NCBI GenBank assembly: GCA_045652815.1
Contig: JAZOLH010000004.1
Span: forward strand, 1 to 11,533
Source: UMGS755 sp045652815
GTDB taxonomy: Bacteria; Bacillota; Clostridia; UBA1381; UBA9506
Length of the DNA: 11,533 bases
Direction of reading: 5' to 3'
Position 1 is the first letter of the stretch. Every line of letters begins with the position of its first letter. Below the pieces are notes generated by a model that was given only the letters and a program-made list of their open reading frames with translations, did not search any database and was not told the origin of the DNA. Below are positions 1 through 5,910 of this stretch, piece by piece. Both the position numbers and the translations under genes were made by a program.

Positions 1-498
1 CGGGCAGAATGGGAATTTGAAGCTGCAAAGACAATTCTGTTATTAAAATCAATATTGAAAGATGTGGCTATTGATATACAGCATGTGGGTAGCACCGCCA
101 TTAGAAGCATATGCGCAAAACCTATTATAGACATAGCAGTAGGCATGGAAAATGTAAACGACATAAAGCCATATATAGAATTGTTGAGTGAAAAAGGAGT
201 TATATTCCGCAATGAAGACGTACAGGGACAGTTGCTTTCTGTGATGGGTGATTTTGAGAAGAATATTCGAACTCATCATATTCATGTTGTCAGATGGGGC
301 AGTGATGATTGGAATAATTATATAAATTTTCGGGATTATTTGAATGTATTTCCTGAGTATGCAAAAGAATATTGTAACCTAAAGAAAAAATTGGCGTTAA
401 GCTTTGCTGATGACCGAGGAAATTATACTTTGGGGAAACAAGAATTAATTGGTAAGTTGTTGGAACAAGCACGCTTGTGGAGAATAGAAAATAAATAG
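1..498 (+). CDS. GrpB/UPF0157 family protein, 5' end cut by window edge
   Basis: The reading frame is open from base 1 (R-A-E-W-E-F-E...) to a TAG at 496-498, so the true start lies outside the window. The TTG at 55 is not a convincing start, because family-like sequence continues upstream of it. The visible part carries the family signature: QHVGSTAI followed closely by AKPIIDIAVG, which matches the H-(I/V)-G-S-T-(S/A)-(V/I) and KPIIDI blocks of GrpB/UPF0157 proteins, a group with a nucleotidyltransferase-like fold and no settled function. Later come HIHVVRWGSDDW and a C-terminal Y-x-x-x-K helix region, also usual for the family. The missing part is probably only about 15-25 residues. Base composition is AT-rich compared with the housekeeping genes further on, which fits an accessory gene. 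I see no neighbour that fixes its role. Confidence 0.85.
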   Translation, partial: RAEWEFEAAKTILLLKSILKDVAIDIQHVGSTAIRSICAKPIIDIAVGMENVNDIKPYIELLSEKGVIFRNEDVQGQLLSVMGDFEKNIRTHHIHVVRWGSDDWNNYINFRDYLNVFPEYAKEYCNLKKKLALSFADDRGNYTLGKQELIGKLLEQARLWRIENK

Positions 499-579
499 TA
501 TAGACCAGAAAGAGATTCTATTATCTAAAAATAAAGTTGGATTTGGGTTGTGTCAAGTTCTCAAAAATTAAACATTAGT

Positions 580-607
580 TTGCCGATTTATAATATTTAC
601 ATATACT
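580..607 (+). promoter_or_regulatory. Possible sigma-A promoter inside the 548-791 element
   Basis: TTGCCG at 580-585 and TATACT at 602-607 are separated by 16 bases. Transcription would start near 614 and run through the palindrome and hairpin toward the HAD gene at 811. It is the best candidate I see for driving that gene, but the -35 box is only four of six matches and the region is AT-rich, so this is tentative. Confidence 0.3.
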
Positions 608-660
608 ATCGGGAGCGAGAAAATCCGGTATTCCTGCGGGTTCTAATGAAAAGTGATACA

Positions 661-682
661 GAAAAAATAGTGAAAAAATAGT
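661..682 (+). repeat. Perfect 11-bp tandem duplication
   Basis: The unit GAAAAAATAGT occurs twice in a row with no mismatch (661-671 and 672-682), inside the 548-791 element. It may result from replication slippage, or be a binding-site pair. No function is implied. Confidence 0.7.
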
Positions 683-690
683 AGGTCCTA

Positions 691-751
691 TTGTGCCATG
701 GCACAACAAGGTTCTCCGAAATATAGAAATCTTTGATTTCGTCATATTTCG
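691..751. other. Palindrome followed by a bulged hairpin in non-coding DNA
   Basis: Bases 691-706 form a perfect 16-bp palindrome, TTGTGCCATGGCACAA. Just downstream, CGAAATAT (717-724) pairs with ATATTTCG (744-751), and GAAATC (726-731) pairs with GATTTC (735-740) around a TTT loop, with a 1-versus-3 base internal bulge. The short direct repeat AGGTTCT flanks the hairpin (709-715 and 754-760). The pairing can form in DNA or in an RNA from either strand. No run of T follows, so it does not look like a standard terminator. Confidence 0.55.
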
Positions 752-810
752 TGAGGTTCTTATTATTCACTGTTCTCCTGACTTGACACAAGTCTGAAAG
801 GAATTACAAT

Positions 811-1605
811 ATGAGTAAACTACATAACAAAAAGTTATTTTTGTTGGATATGGATGGCACGATATATTTGGGGAATCAGTTGTTTCCCTATGTGCACGAG
901 TTTCTGGCGGCGGTGGGTGAGCGTGGCGGTCGCTATATGTTCTTAACCAACAATTCCTCCAAAAGCGTTTCTGCTTATGTTGAGAAGTTGGCGCAGTTAG
1001 GGATTTGTGCAACGGAGGAAGACTTTTTAACCTCCACCAATGCCACCGTTTTATATCTGCAAAAGAAAAACTACAAAAAGATTTATGCGTTGGGAACAAC
1101 ATCCTTCCGTGAGCAACTTATGGCGGCGGGACTTCCTGTCACCACCGAAGTTTGCGACGATGTTGATTGTCTTTGCATGGGGTTTGACACGGAACTGACC
1201 TTTTCCAAATTAGAAGATGCCTGCATCCTCTTAGGACGGGATATTGACTACATTGCCACCAATCCCGATTGGGTTTGCCCCACGGAGTTTGGCTTTGTGC
1301 CCGATTGCGGCTCTGTGAGCCAGATGCTCTGTCATGCCACGGGCAAAATGCCGCAATTTATCGGCAAGCCCCAGCCGACGATGGTAGAACTGGCTGTGGA
1401 AAAAGCAGGGTTTACCAAAGAAGAAACGGTTTTGATTGGCGACAGACTTTATACCGATATCGCAAGTGGCGAAAATGCAGGGGTTTCCACCATCTTTGTG
1501 CTGAGTGGGGAAGGAACCCTTGATGATTTGGCCAAAAGCGAAACAAAACCCACCTTTGTGATGGAAAACATCGAAGAAGTCTATCGGGATTTACTTTGTG
1601 AATAA
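811..1605 (+). CDS. HAD-IIA family hydrolase (NagD/AraL-like sugar or nucleotide phosphatase)
   Basis: The 264-residue product has the full set of haloacid dehalogenase motifs. Motif I is DMDGT at 13-17, with the nucleophile Asp13 and acid/base Asp15. Motif II is TNNSS at 46-50. Lys186 in GKPQP is motif III. GDRLYTDI at 210-217 is motif IV, with metal-binding Asp211 and Asp216. The segment between motifs II and III, including NPD at 151-153, is the C2a cap typical of subfamily IIA. Family members dephosphorylate small metabolites such as nucleoside monophosphates, sugar phosphates, glycerol phosphate or pyridoxal phosphate, and the substrate cannot be read from sequence. Length is normal. The ATG at 811 is preceded by GAAAGGA at a good distance. 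The gene is separated from rsmE by a strong promoter, so it is probably its own transcription unit, with the 548-791 element directly upstream. Confidence 0.9.
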   Translation: MSKLHNKKLFLLDMDGTIYLGNQLFPYVHEFLAAVGERGGRYMFLTNNSSKSVSAYVEKLAQLGICATEEDFLTSTNATVLYLQKKNYKKIYALGTTSFREQLMAAGLPVTTEVCDDVDCLCMGFDTELTFSKLEDACILLGRDIDYIATNPDWVCPTEFGFVPDCGSVSQMLCHATGKMPQFIGKPQPTMVELAVEKAGFTKEETVLIGDRLYTDIASGENAGVSTIFVLSGEGTLDDLAKSETKPTFVMENIEEVYRDLLCE

Positions 1606-1629
1606 ACCCTGAATTGCACCTTGATTTTC

Positions 1630-1658
1630 TTGACAATAATGTCGGGGAATGATATACT
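1630..1658 (+). promoter_or_regulatory. Sigma-A promoter for the rsmE-glyA operon
   Basis: A perfect -35 box TTGACA (1630-1635) and a -10 box TATACT (1653-1658) are separated by exactly 17 bases, followed by an AT-rich start region. Transcription should begin near 1665, about 23 bases before the rsmE ATG, giving a short leader that holds only the ribosome binding site. No riboswitch or attenuator fits in that space. Confidence 0.8.
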
Positions 1659-1687
1659 TAAAAGGAATAAATTAAGGAGTTTTGACA

Positions 1688-2425
1688 ATGCCGAAATTCT
1701 TTATTGAAAAACATCAAATCGCAGATGGCGTTGCTACCTTAGAGGGCGAAAATGTCAACCATTTAGCTAAGGTTTTGCGCGCAAAACCCGGTGATGAAAT
1801 CATCCTTTGCGACGGTGAGGGTACGGATTTTGACGCTCGTCTTGTTACCGTCTCCCGTGATAGCGTAACAGCCGAGATTATCAGCACCTATCCCGCCAAA
1901 ACCGAGCCGAAGGTGCAGGTAACGCTGTTTCAGGGTCTTCCCAAGCAGGGCAAGATGGAATGGATTATTGAAAAATGCACCGAGATGGGTATCGCCAGAA
2001 TTGTTCCCGTGGAGATGGAACGGAGTGTTGTAAAACTCTCAGGCGACCAGGGGGATAAAAAACAGGTGCGCTGGGCAAAAACCGCTGAAGCGGCGGCCAA
2101 GCAGTGTGGTCGCGGCAGAATCCCCGAGGTGTTATTGCCGGTGAAACTCTCGTCCCTCAAAAAAGAAGATTTGCCCGAATTTTTGCTGTTGCCCTATGAA
2201 AACGAAAAGAGCCAGACCATCCGTCAGGCACTTTCGGAAAAACGGGCAGAAACCGTTGGCATCTTCATTGGTCCTGAGGGTGGCTTTGCTGATAGCGAAG
2301 TGGCGTTTTTGGAATCTTTGGGCGCTCAGAGTGTTACCTTGGGTCCCCGCATCTTACGAACAGAAACCGCAGGTCTTGCGGCGCTGACCGTCCTGCTATA
2401 TGAATGGGACGAAATGAATTGTTAG
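1688..2425 (+). CDS. rsmE: 16S rRNA (uracil-1498-N3)-methyltransferase RsmE
   Basis: The 245-residue protein has the two-part build of RsmE: an N-terminal PUA-like RNA-binding domain (about 1-70) and a C-terminal SPOUT methyltransferase domain with a trefoil knot. Diagnostic blocks are KMEWIIEKCTEMG (89-101), EAAAKQCGR (134-142), IGPEGGF (194-200) and LGPRILRTETAGL (218-230). The last two form the S-adenosylmethionine site in the knot. The enzyme methylates N3 of U1498 in the decoding region of 16S rRNA, in the assembled small subunit. I chose ATG 1688 over the in-frame TTG at 1682 because AAGGAG at 1674-1679 is 8 bases from the ATG and only 2 from the TTG. It heads an apparent operon with a small membrane protein and glyA, rather than sitting beside prmA as in many Bacillota. 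Confidence 0.95.
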   Translation: MPKFFIEKHQIADGVATLEGENVNHLAKVLRAKPGDEIILCDGEGTDFDARLVTVSRDSVTAEIISTYPAKTEPKVQVTLFQGLPKQGKMEWIIEKCTEMGIARIVPVEMERSVVKLSGDQGDKKQVRWAKTAEAAAKQCGRGRIPEVLLPVKLSSLKKEDLPEFLLLPYENEKSQTIRQALSEKRAETVGIFIGPEGGFADSEVAFLESLGAQSVTLGPRILRTETAGLAALTVLLYEWDEMNC

Positions 2426-2429
2426 TTTT

Positions 2430-2442
2430 CTCGCTTGGCGAG
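2430..2442 (+). other. Small hairpin in the rsmE to membrane-protein gap
   Basis: CTCGC (2430-2434) and GCGAG (2438-2442) form a five-pair stem with a three-base loop, five bases after the rsmE stop. A short A-rich stretch rather than a T run follows it, so I do not call it a terminator. It might adjust mRNA stability between the two genes. Confidence 0.3.
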
Positions 2443-2469
2443 GTGTAATAAAAAAGGAGTGTACATAGT

Positions 2470-2907
2470 ATGACAAGACAAGAAAAAGAAAGAATTTCAA
2501 ACAGACTGGTGGCAAACTTCGGCATTCTGCTGGCAGGTGCGCTGGTTCTGTTATATGTAAACTCTGCTCTGCAGAGTAACAGCGCGGCAACCACATTTGT
2601 TTACAATGCACTGCCGTTTGTTGCAGGTATCAGTTTGGCTCTTGGTTTGTTCCTGTTCTTCTGGGGCAAAAAGAAGGGTAATGCGGCGAAAAATTACAGC
2701 GCAGTTTGCCTGGGTACTTTGATTGCAAGTATCGTTTTGTATTTCCCCAAATTTGGTTTAATTCAGGGCTTTATCAGTAAAACTGCGGTTTTAACCGTTT
2801 ATGCTTTAATGGTAGTTTACTTTGTTGTTATGGCGATTATTACAGCTGTACAGCTGCGTAAACCCCTGACAAAGGAACCCATCCGCCACGCTAAGAAAAG
2901 AAAATAA
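2470..2907 (+). CDS. Small membrane protein with four predicted helices, function unknown
   Basis: I do not recognise a family for this 145-residue protein. It has a short charged N-terminus (TRQEKER) and four hydrophobic stretches at about 14-33, 46-65, 78-95 and 105-127. The loop after helix 2 is basic (GKKKGNAAK) and the C-terminus is strongly basic (RKPLTKEPIRHAKKRK). The positive-inside rule therefore puts both ends and the middle loop in the cytoplasm. ATG 2470 has AAAGGAGT ten bases upstream. The gene lies 44 bases after rsmE and 16 bases before glyA on the same strand, so all three are probably cotranscribed. Nothing in it suggests an enzyme or transporter, and the basic tail could contact RNA, ribosomes or lipid head groups. 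That last point is speculation. Confidence 0.75.
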   Translation: MTRQEKERISNRLVANFGILLAGALVLLYVNSALQSNSAATTFVYNALPFVAGISLALGLFLFFWGKKKGNAAKNYSAVCLGTLIASIVLYFPKFGLIQGFISKTAVLTVYALMVVYFVVMAIITAVQLRKPLTKEPIRHAKKRK

Positions 2908-2923
2908 CCAAGGAGGAATCCCT

Positions 2924-4162
2924 ATGTTTTCTCTGGATGATATCAAAAAACAAGATCCGCAGATTGCGGAAGTGATTGAAAGAGAAATTGACAGACAAAA
3001 TCAGCACATTGAACTGATTGCATCTGAAAACTTTGTCAGCCCCGCTGTGATGGCGGCTATGGGCTCGCCCCTGACAAATAAATATGCCGAAGGTTACCCC
3101 GGCAAGCGCTATTATGGCGGTTGTCACGTGGTGGATGTGGCAGAATCTCTTGCTATCTCCCGTGCTAAAGAACTCTTTGGCGCAGAACACGCTAACGTGC
3201 AGCCCCATTCCGGTGCACAGGCCAATATGGCGGTATTCTTTGCGGCACTCCAGCCCGGCGATACCGTACTCAGTATGGATTTATCCCACGGTGGTCACCT
3301 GTCTCACGGTAGCCCTGTGAATATTTCCGGTAAGTATTTTAACATCGTGCACTATGGCGTAACCAAAGAGACCAACACCATTGATTATGAAGAAGTTCGT
3401 CGCCTTGCAAAAGAATGCAAGCCCAAGATGATTTTGGCAGGTGCCAGCGCATATCCCCGCACCATTGATTTTGCAAAGATCGGTGAAATCGCAAAAGAAG
3501 TTGGCGCTTATCTGATGGTGGATATGGCACATATTGCAGGTCTTGTTGCCGCAGGTGTGCATCCTTCGCCCGTGCCTTATGCAGACTTTGTTACCACCAC
3601 CACTCATAAGACCCTGCGCGGTCCCCGTGGCGGTTTGATTCTCTGCAAAGAAGAGCACGCCAAGATGATTGATAAGGCCATTTTCCCCGGTACGCAGGGT
3701 GGTCCCTTGATGCACACCATCGCCGCAAAAGCGGTTTGCTTCGGTGAAGCACTGAAAGACGACTTTAAGGCATATCAGCAGCAGGTTGTGAAAAATGCGA
3801 AAGTGCTTGCCGATGGTTTGCTCTCTCAGGGCGTAGAACTGGTATCCGGCGGCACTGATAACCATCTGGTGCTTTTAAACCTGACAAACTTAGGCGTTAC
3901 CGGTAAAGATGCAGAGCATATGCTGGACGAAGTGCATATCACCGCCAACAAAAACACCATTCCCTTTGAAACACAAAGTCCCTTCATCACAAGCGGTATC
4001 CGCTTGGGTACCCCCGCTTCCACAAGCCGCGGTATGAATGAGGAAGACATGGCAGAAATCGCGAAACTTATTTACCTGACCTTAACTGACTTTGAAGCGA
4101 AGAAGGGTGAAGTGATTGATAGAGTAGCGGCGCTGTGCGCAAAATATCCCTTGTATAGATAA
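2924..4162 (+). CDS. glyA: Serine hydroxymethyltransferase
   Basis: The 412-residue enzyme is full length for bacterial GlyA. It is a cytoplasmic pyridoxal-phosphate enzyme that interconverts serine plus tetrahydrofolate with glycine plus methylene-tetrahydrofolate, the main supply of one-carbon units. Visible landmarks are LIASENFVS (31-39), NKYAEGYPGKRYYGG (52-66), HSGAQAN (95-101), VDMAHIAGL (199-207, with the PLP-ring-contacting Asp200), TTTTHKTLRGPRGG (224-237, with PLP-binding Lys229) and SGIRLGTPA (357-365, with the substrate carboxylate arginine). The start has the ideal site AAGGAGG at 2910-2916. It is the last gene of the operon starting at rsmE and is followed at once by a strong terminator. 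No glycine or other riboswitch precedes it. Confidence 0.98.
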   Translation: MFSLDDIKKQDPQIAEVIEREIDRQNQHIELIASENFVSPAVMAAMGSPLTNKYAEGYPGKRYYGGCHVVDVAESLAISRAKELFGAEHANVQPHSGAQANMAVFFAALQPGDTVLSMDLSHGGHLSHGSPVNISGKYFNIVHYGVTKETNTIDYEEVRRLAKECKPKMILAGASAYPRTIDFAKIGEIAKEVGAYLMVDMAHIAGLVAAGVHPSPVPYADFVTTTTHKTLRGPRGGLILCKEEHAKMIDKAIFPGTQGGPLMHTIAAKAVCFGEALKDDFKAYQQQVVKNAKVLADGLLSQGVELVSGGTDNHLVLLNLTNLGVTGKDAEHMLDEVHITANKNTIPFETQSPFITSGIRLGTPASTSRGMNEEDMAEIAKLIYLTLTDFEAKKGEVIDRVAALCAKYPLYR

Positions 4163-4166
4163 TTCA

Positions 4167-4200
4167 AAAGGCAATGGCTGATGCCATTGCCTTTATTTTT
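4167..4200 (+). terminator. Rho-independent terminator after glyA
   Basis: AAAGGCAATGGC (4167-4178) and GCCATTGCCTTT (4183-4194) pair perfectly over 12 bases around the loop TGAT. ATTTTT follows at 4195-4200. It begins four bases after the glyA stop and separates glyA from the gene at 4301. Confidence 0.9.
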
Positions 4201-4244
4201 AAATATTAATAAACAATTAATTTTTCTTCGTATTTATTTCTTTT

Positions 4245-4266
4245 CCATTATTTTATGGTATAATGG
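4245..4266 (+). promoter_or_regulatory. Extended -10 promoter overlapped by an inverted repeat
   Basis: TGGTATAAT at 4256-4264 is a consensus extended -10 element (TG-N-TATAAT). No good -35 box lies at the right distance, which is usual for extended -10 promoters. The -10 is overlapped by a perfect 7-bp inverted repeat, CCATTAT (4245-4251) and ATAATGG (4260-4266), with an 8-base spacer. That arrangement could be a repressor operator. The start would be near 4271, about 30 bases before the ATG at 4301. Confidence 0.55.
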
Positions 4267-4300
4267 ACTTACCAATTATTTTGTACGAGGAGGTTTACCA

Positions 4301-4921
4301 ATGAAAAAATTAGTTAGTTTATTAAGTGTAATCGTCATTATTTTTGCGGTTTCTGTATCGGTTTTTGCAGGAGATGTGCCTGAAAGCCTGATGTATGAAG
4401 ATTCTGCAAAAGTTTTTATTGGAACTGTTGAAGATTTTACGTTTAAAAGTGAAATCAGTTTTTCCTCCCAAGCAGGAATTGATACCGTCGATGTTATTCC
4501 TACCGAAAAAATCAAAGGTGATGTGGAGATTGGTGTCAAAGAAACCTATACAAGATGTGATAGTGTTTTGATTTTAGAAAAAGGTAAAGAATACTTATTT
4601 GGTTATTTTGATGAAAACAATTTCTACATATATGAGATTAAATCAAGAGATGAAAACAAAATCAAATTAGTTAATTCTGATAAATTTGATATGACAAAGC
4701 GATTTGAGGACTACCTGAATGATGGGTCATTTGAAAGAGCAGAACAGTTGAGATTGGCAAAAATGGGTCAGACCGAGACTTCTAGCGTCTCCGTAATCGG
4801 CGGTGCAGATGCACCAACGGATATCACGGTTGCGTCTCCAATTAGCCTTTGGGCAATCGTTGGAGTTGGTGCACTGGTTCTTGCCTTAGTTGTATTGTTA
4901 CTTACCAGAAAGAAAAAATAA
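4301..4921 (+). CDS. Secreted, C-terminally membrane-anchored protein with an IGGADxPT motif, function unknown
   Basis: The start is ATG 4301, because GAGGAGG (4287-4293) lies seven bases before it and a signal peptide follows directly; the frame is open further upstream but runs through the glyA terminator. The 206-residue product has a signal peptide (1-23, MKKLVS..., likely cut after VFA). An ectodomain of about 30-150 follows, with the pattern VFIGTVEDF ... KIKGDVEIG ... LEKGKEYLFGYF. This recalls small secreted beta-barrel (NTR/TIMP-like) domains, but that is inference. A polar linker precedes SVSVIGGADAPTDIT (162-176), then comes a hydrophobic helix (about 181-202) and the tail RKKK. 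The protein is thus anchored with its body outside the cell. The IGGADxPT string resembles a conserved motif of sodium-translocating decarboxylase beta subunits (OadB/MmdB/GcdB), yet the rest of the protein does not, so calling it a decarboxylase subunit would be wrong. It is AT-rich and transcribed alone. Confidence 0.85.
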   Translation: MKKLVSLLSVIVIIFAVSVSVFAGDVPESLMYEDSAKVFIGTVEDFTFKSEISFSSQAGIDTVDVIPTEKIKGDVEIGVKETYTRCDSVLILEKGKEYLFGYFDENNFYIYEIKSRDENKIKLVNSDKFDMTKRFEDYLNDGSFERAEQLRLAKMGQTETSSVSVIGGADAPTDITVASPISLWAIVGVGALVLALVVLLLTRKKK

Positions 4922-4927
4922 TAGAAA

Positions 4928-4959
4928 AAAAAGAGCCATCCAAACGGATGGCTCTTTTT
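4928..4959. terminator. Bidirectional terminator between convergent genes
   Basis: AAAAAGAGCCATCC (4928-4941) and GGATGGCTCTTTTT (4946-4959) form a perfect 14-pair stem with the loop AAAC. The A run on one side and the T run on the other let it work on both strands. It ends the gene at 4301-4921 on the + strand and the transketolase transcript on the - strand. Confidence 0.92.
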
Positions 4960-4971
4960 ATATGTTCTAAA

Positions 4972-5910
4972 TTATTTCTTTAATTTCAGAACTTCTTTTG
5001 CATTTGCTGCGATGTTCGCTGCGGTTAAACCATATTCTTCTAACAGAAGAGCGGGTTTACCGGATTTACCGAATTTATCCTGAGTACCAACGCGACGCAT
5101 GGGAACGGGATAGTTTTCGGACAGAACTTCTGCAACTGCGCTGCCCAGACCACCGATCACGTTGTGTTCTTCAGCAGTTACGATAGCACCGGTTTCCTGT
5201 GCTGCTTTAACCAGGATATCCTTGTCAATCGGTTTGATTGTGTGGATATTGATAACGCGAGCGGAGATACCTTCAGCAGCTAAGAGCTTTTTAGCTTCCA
5301 GAGCTTCGGGAACCATCAGACCGGTTGCAACGATGGTTACATCGGAACCGTCTTCTAAGAGTACGCCTTTACCCAGTTCAAATTTGTATGTAGCACGGTC
5401 AAACAGTTCGGGCACAGCCAGACGACCAAAACGCAGGTAAACGGGGCCGTGATGTTTGATAGCAGCTTCAACAGCCAGAATGGATTCAGTTGCATCAGCG
5501 GGGTTGATGATAACCATGTTGGGGATGGTACGCATGATACCGATATCCTCTAAGCACTGATGGCTGGCACCGTCTTCACCAACGGAAATACCGGCATGAG
5601 TTGCGCCGATTTTAACGTTTAAGTTGGGGTAGCCGATGGAGTTTCTGATCTGTTCAAAAGCACGACCTGCTGCAAACATTGCAAAGGAACTTGCAAAAAC
5701 AGTTTTGCCGCAAGCAGCGAGGCCTGCTGCAGTTGTCATCATGCTGGCTTCAGCGATACCTGCATTGATGAAACGTTCGGGGAACTTTTTCTTAAATGTA
5801 TCAGTTTTGGTAGACTTGGACAGGTCGGCATCTAAAACGACCAGATCGTAATTTTCGCCGAATTCTGCCAGCGCCATACCGTAAGCTTCTCTTGTTGCAA
5901 TCTTACCCAT
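4972..5910 (-). CDS. Transketolase, C-terminal subunit
   Basis: The 312-residue protein holds the pyrimidine-binding and C-terminal domains of transketolase as a separate polypeptide. Near the N-terminus is VVLDADLSKST (24-34), then FINAGIAEASM (48-58), whose Glu54 is the residue that activates thiamine diphosphate. GATHAGISVGEDGASHQ (102-118), a substrate and cofactor loop, and PVYLRFGR follow. A Rossmann-like C-terminal domain completes it. With the N-terminal subunit encoded just upstream it would form an enzyme moving two-carbon units between sugar phosphates in the non-oxidative pentose phosphate pathway. Its ATG overlaps the stop of the upstream gene as TAATG, with GGAGG inside the end of that gene, so the two are translationally coupled. 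The gene ends at the shared terminator. A 1-deoxyxylulose-5-phosphate synthase half is less likely, because the sequence follows the split-transketolase pattern. Confidence 0.93.
   Translation of the reverse strand: MGKIATREAYGMALAEFGENYDLVVLDADLSKSTKTDTFKKKFPERFINAGIAEASMMTTAAGLAACGKTVFASSFAMFAAGRAFEQIRNSIGYPNLNVKIGATHAGISVGEDGASHQCLEDIGIMRTIPNMVIINPADATESILAVEAAIKHHGPVYLRFGRLAVPELFDRATYKFELGKGVLLEDGSDVTIVATGLMVPEALEAKKLLAAEGISARVINIHTIKPIDKDILVKAAQETGAIVTAEEHNVIGGLGSAVAEVLSENYPVPMRRVGTQDKFGKSGKPALLLEEYGLTAANIAANAKEVLKLKK

Larger units (their letters stand above)
548..791. repeat. Candidate MITE-like or degenerate insertion element with 11-bp terminal inverted repeats
   Basis: This fills most of the 312-base gap between the GrpB-family gene and the HAD gene. 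Its ends are a perfect 11-bp inverted pair: TTGTGTCAAGT at 548-558 and ACTTGACACAA at 781-791. Inside lie an 11-bp tandem duplication (661-682), a 16-bp perfect palindrome (691-706) and a longer hairpin (717-751). No transposase-like reading frame is present, and the longest reverse-strand frame (606-791) resembles nothing I know. I could not find a target-site duplication directly outside the repeats. The 244-bp size, terminal repeats and internal structure suggest a non-autonomous element or the remnant of an insertion sequence, but a chance inverted repeat in AT-rich DNA is not excluded. Confidence 0.4.

Noticed and set aside
606..791. Reverse-strand 61-codon frame inside the repeat element
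   Set aside because: It has no good ribosome binding site, its codons run through the palindrome and hairpin, and the product resembles no family I know. It is most likely chance in AT-rich DNA.
783..810. Outward promoter in the right terminal repeat (TTGACA at 783-788, TACAAT at 805-810, 16-base spacer)
   Set aside because: The boxes look good, but transcription would start inside the HAD gene, after its ATG and binding site, so it could not give the full protein.
3281..3865. 194-codon reverse-strand frame inside glyA
   Set aside because: It lies wholly within a strongly conserved glyA, has no family resemblance, and is a shadow of its codon pattern.
4181..4300. N-terminal extension of the secreted protein from an upstream in-frame start
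   Set aside because: The extension reads through half of the glyA terminator and the promoter. ATG 4301 has a near-perfect binding site and starts a signal peptide.
4301..4921. Annotation as sodium-translocating decarboxylase beta subunit
   Set aside because: Only about 15 residues match. The protein has a signal peptide and one anchor instead of the many helices of the real subunit.
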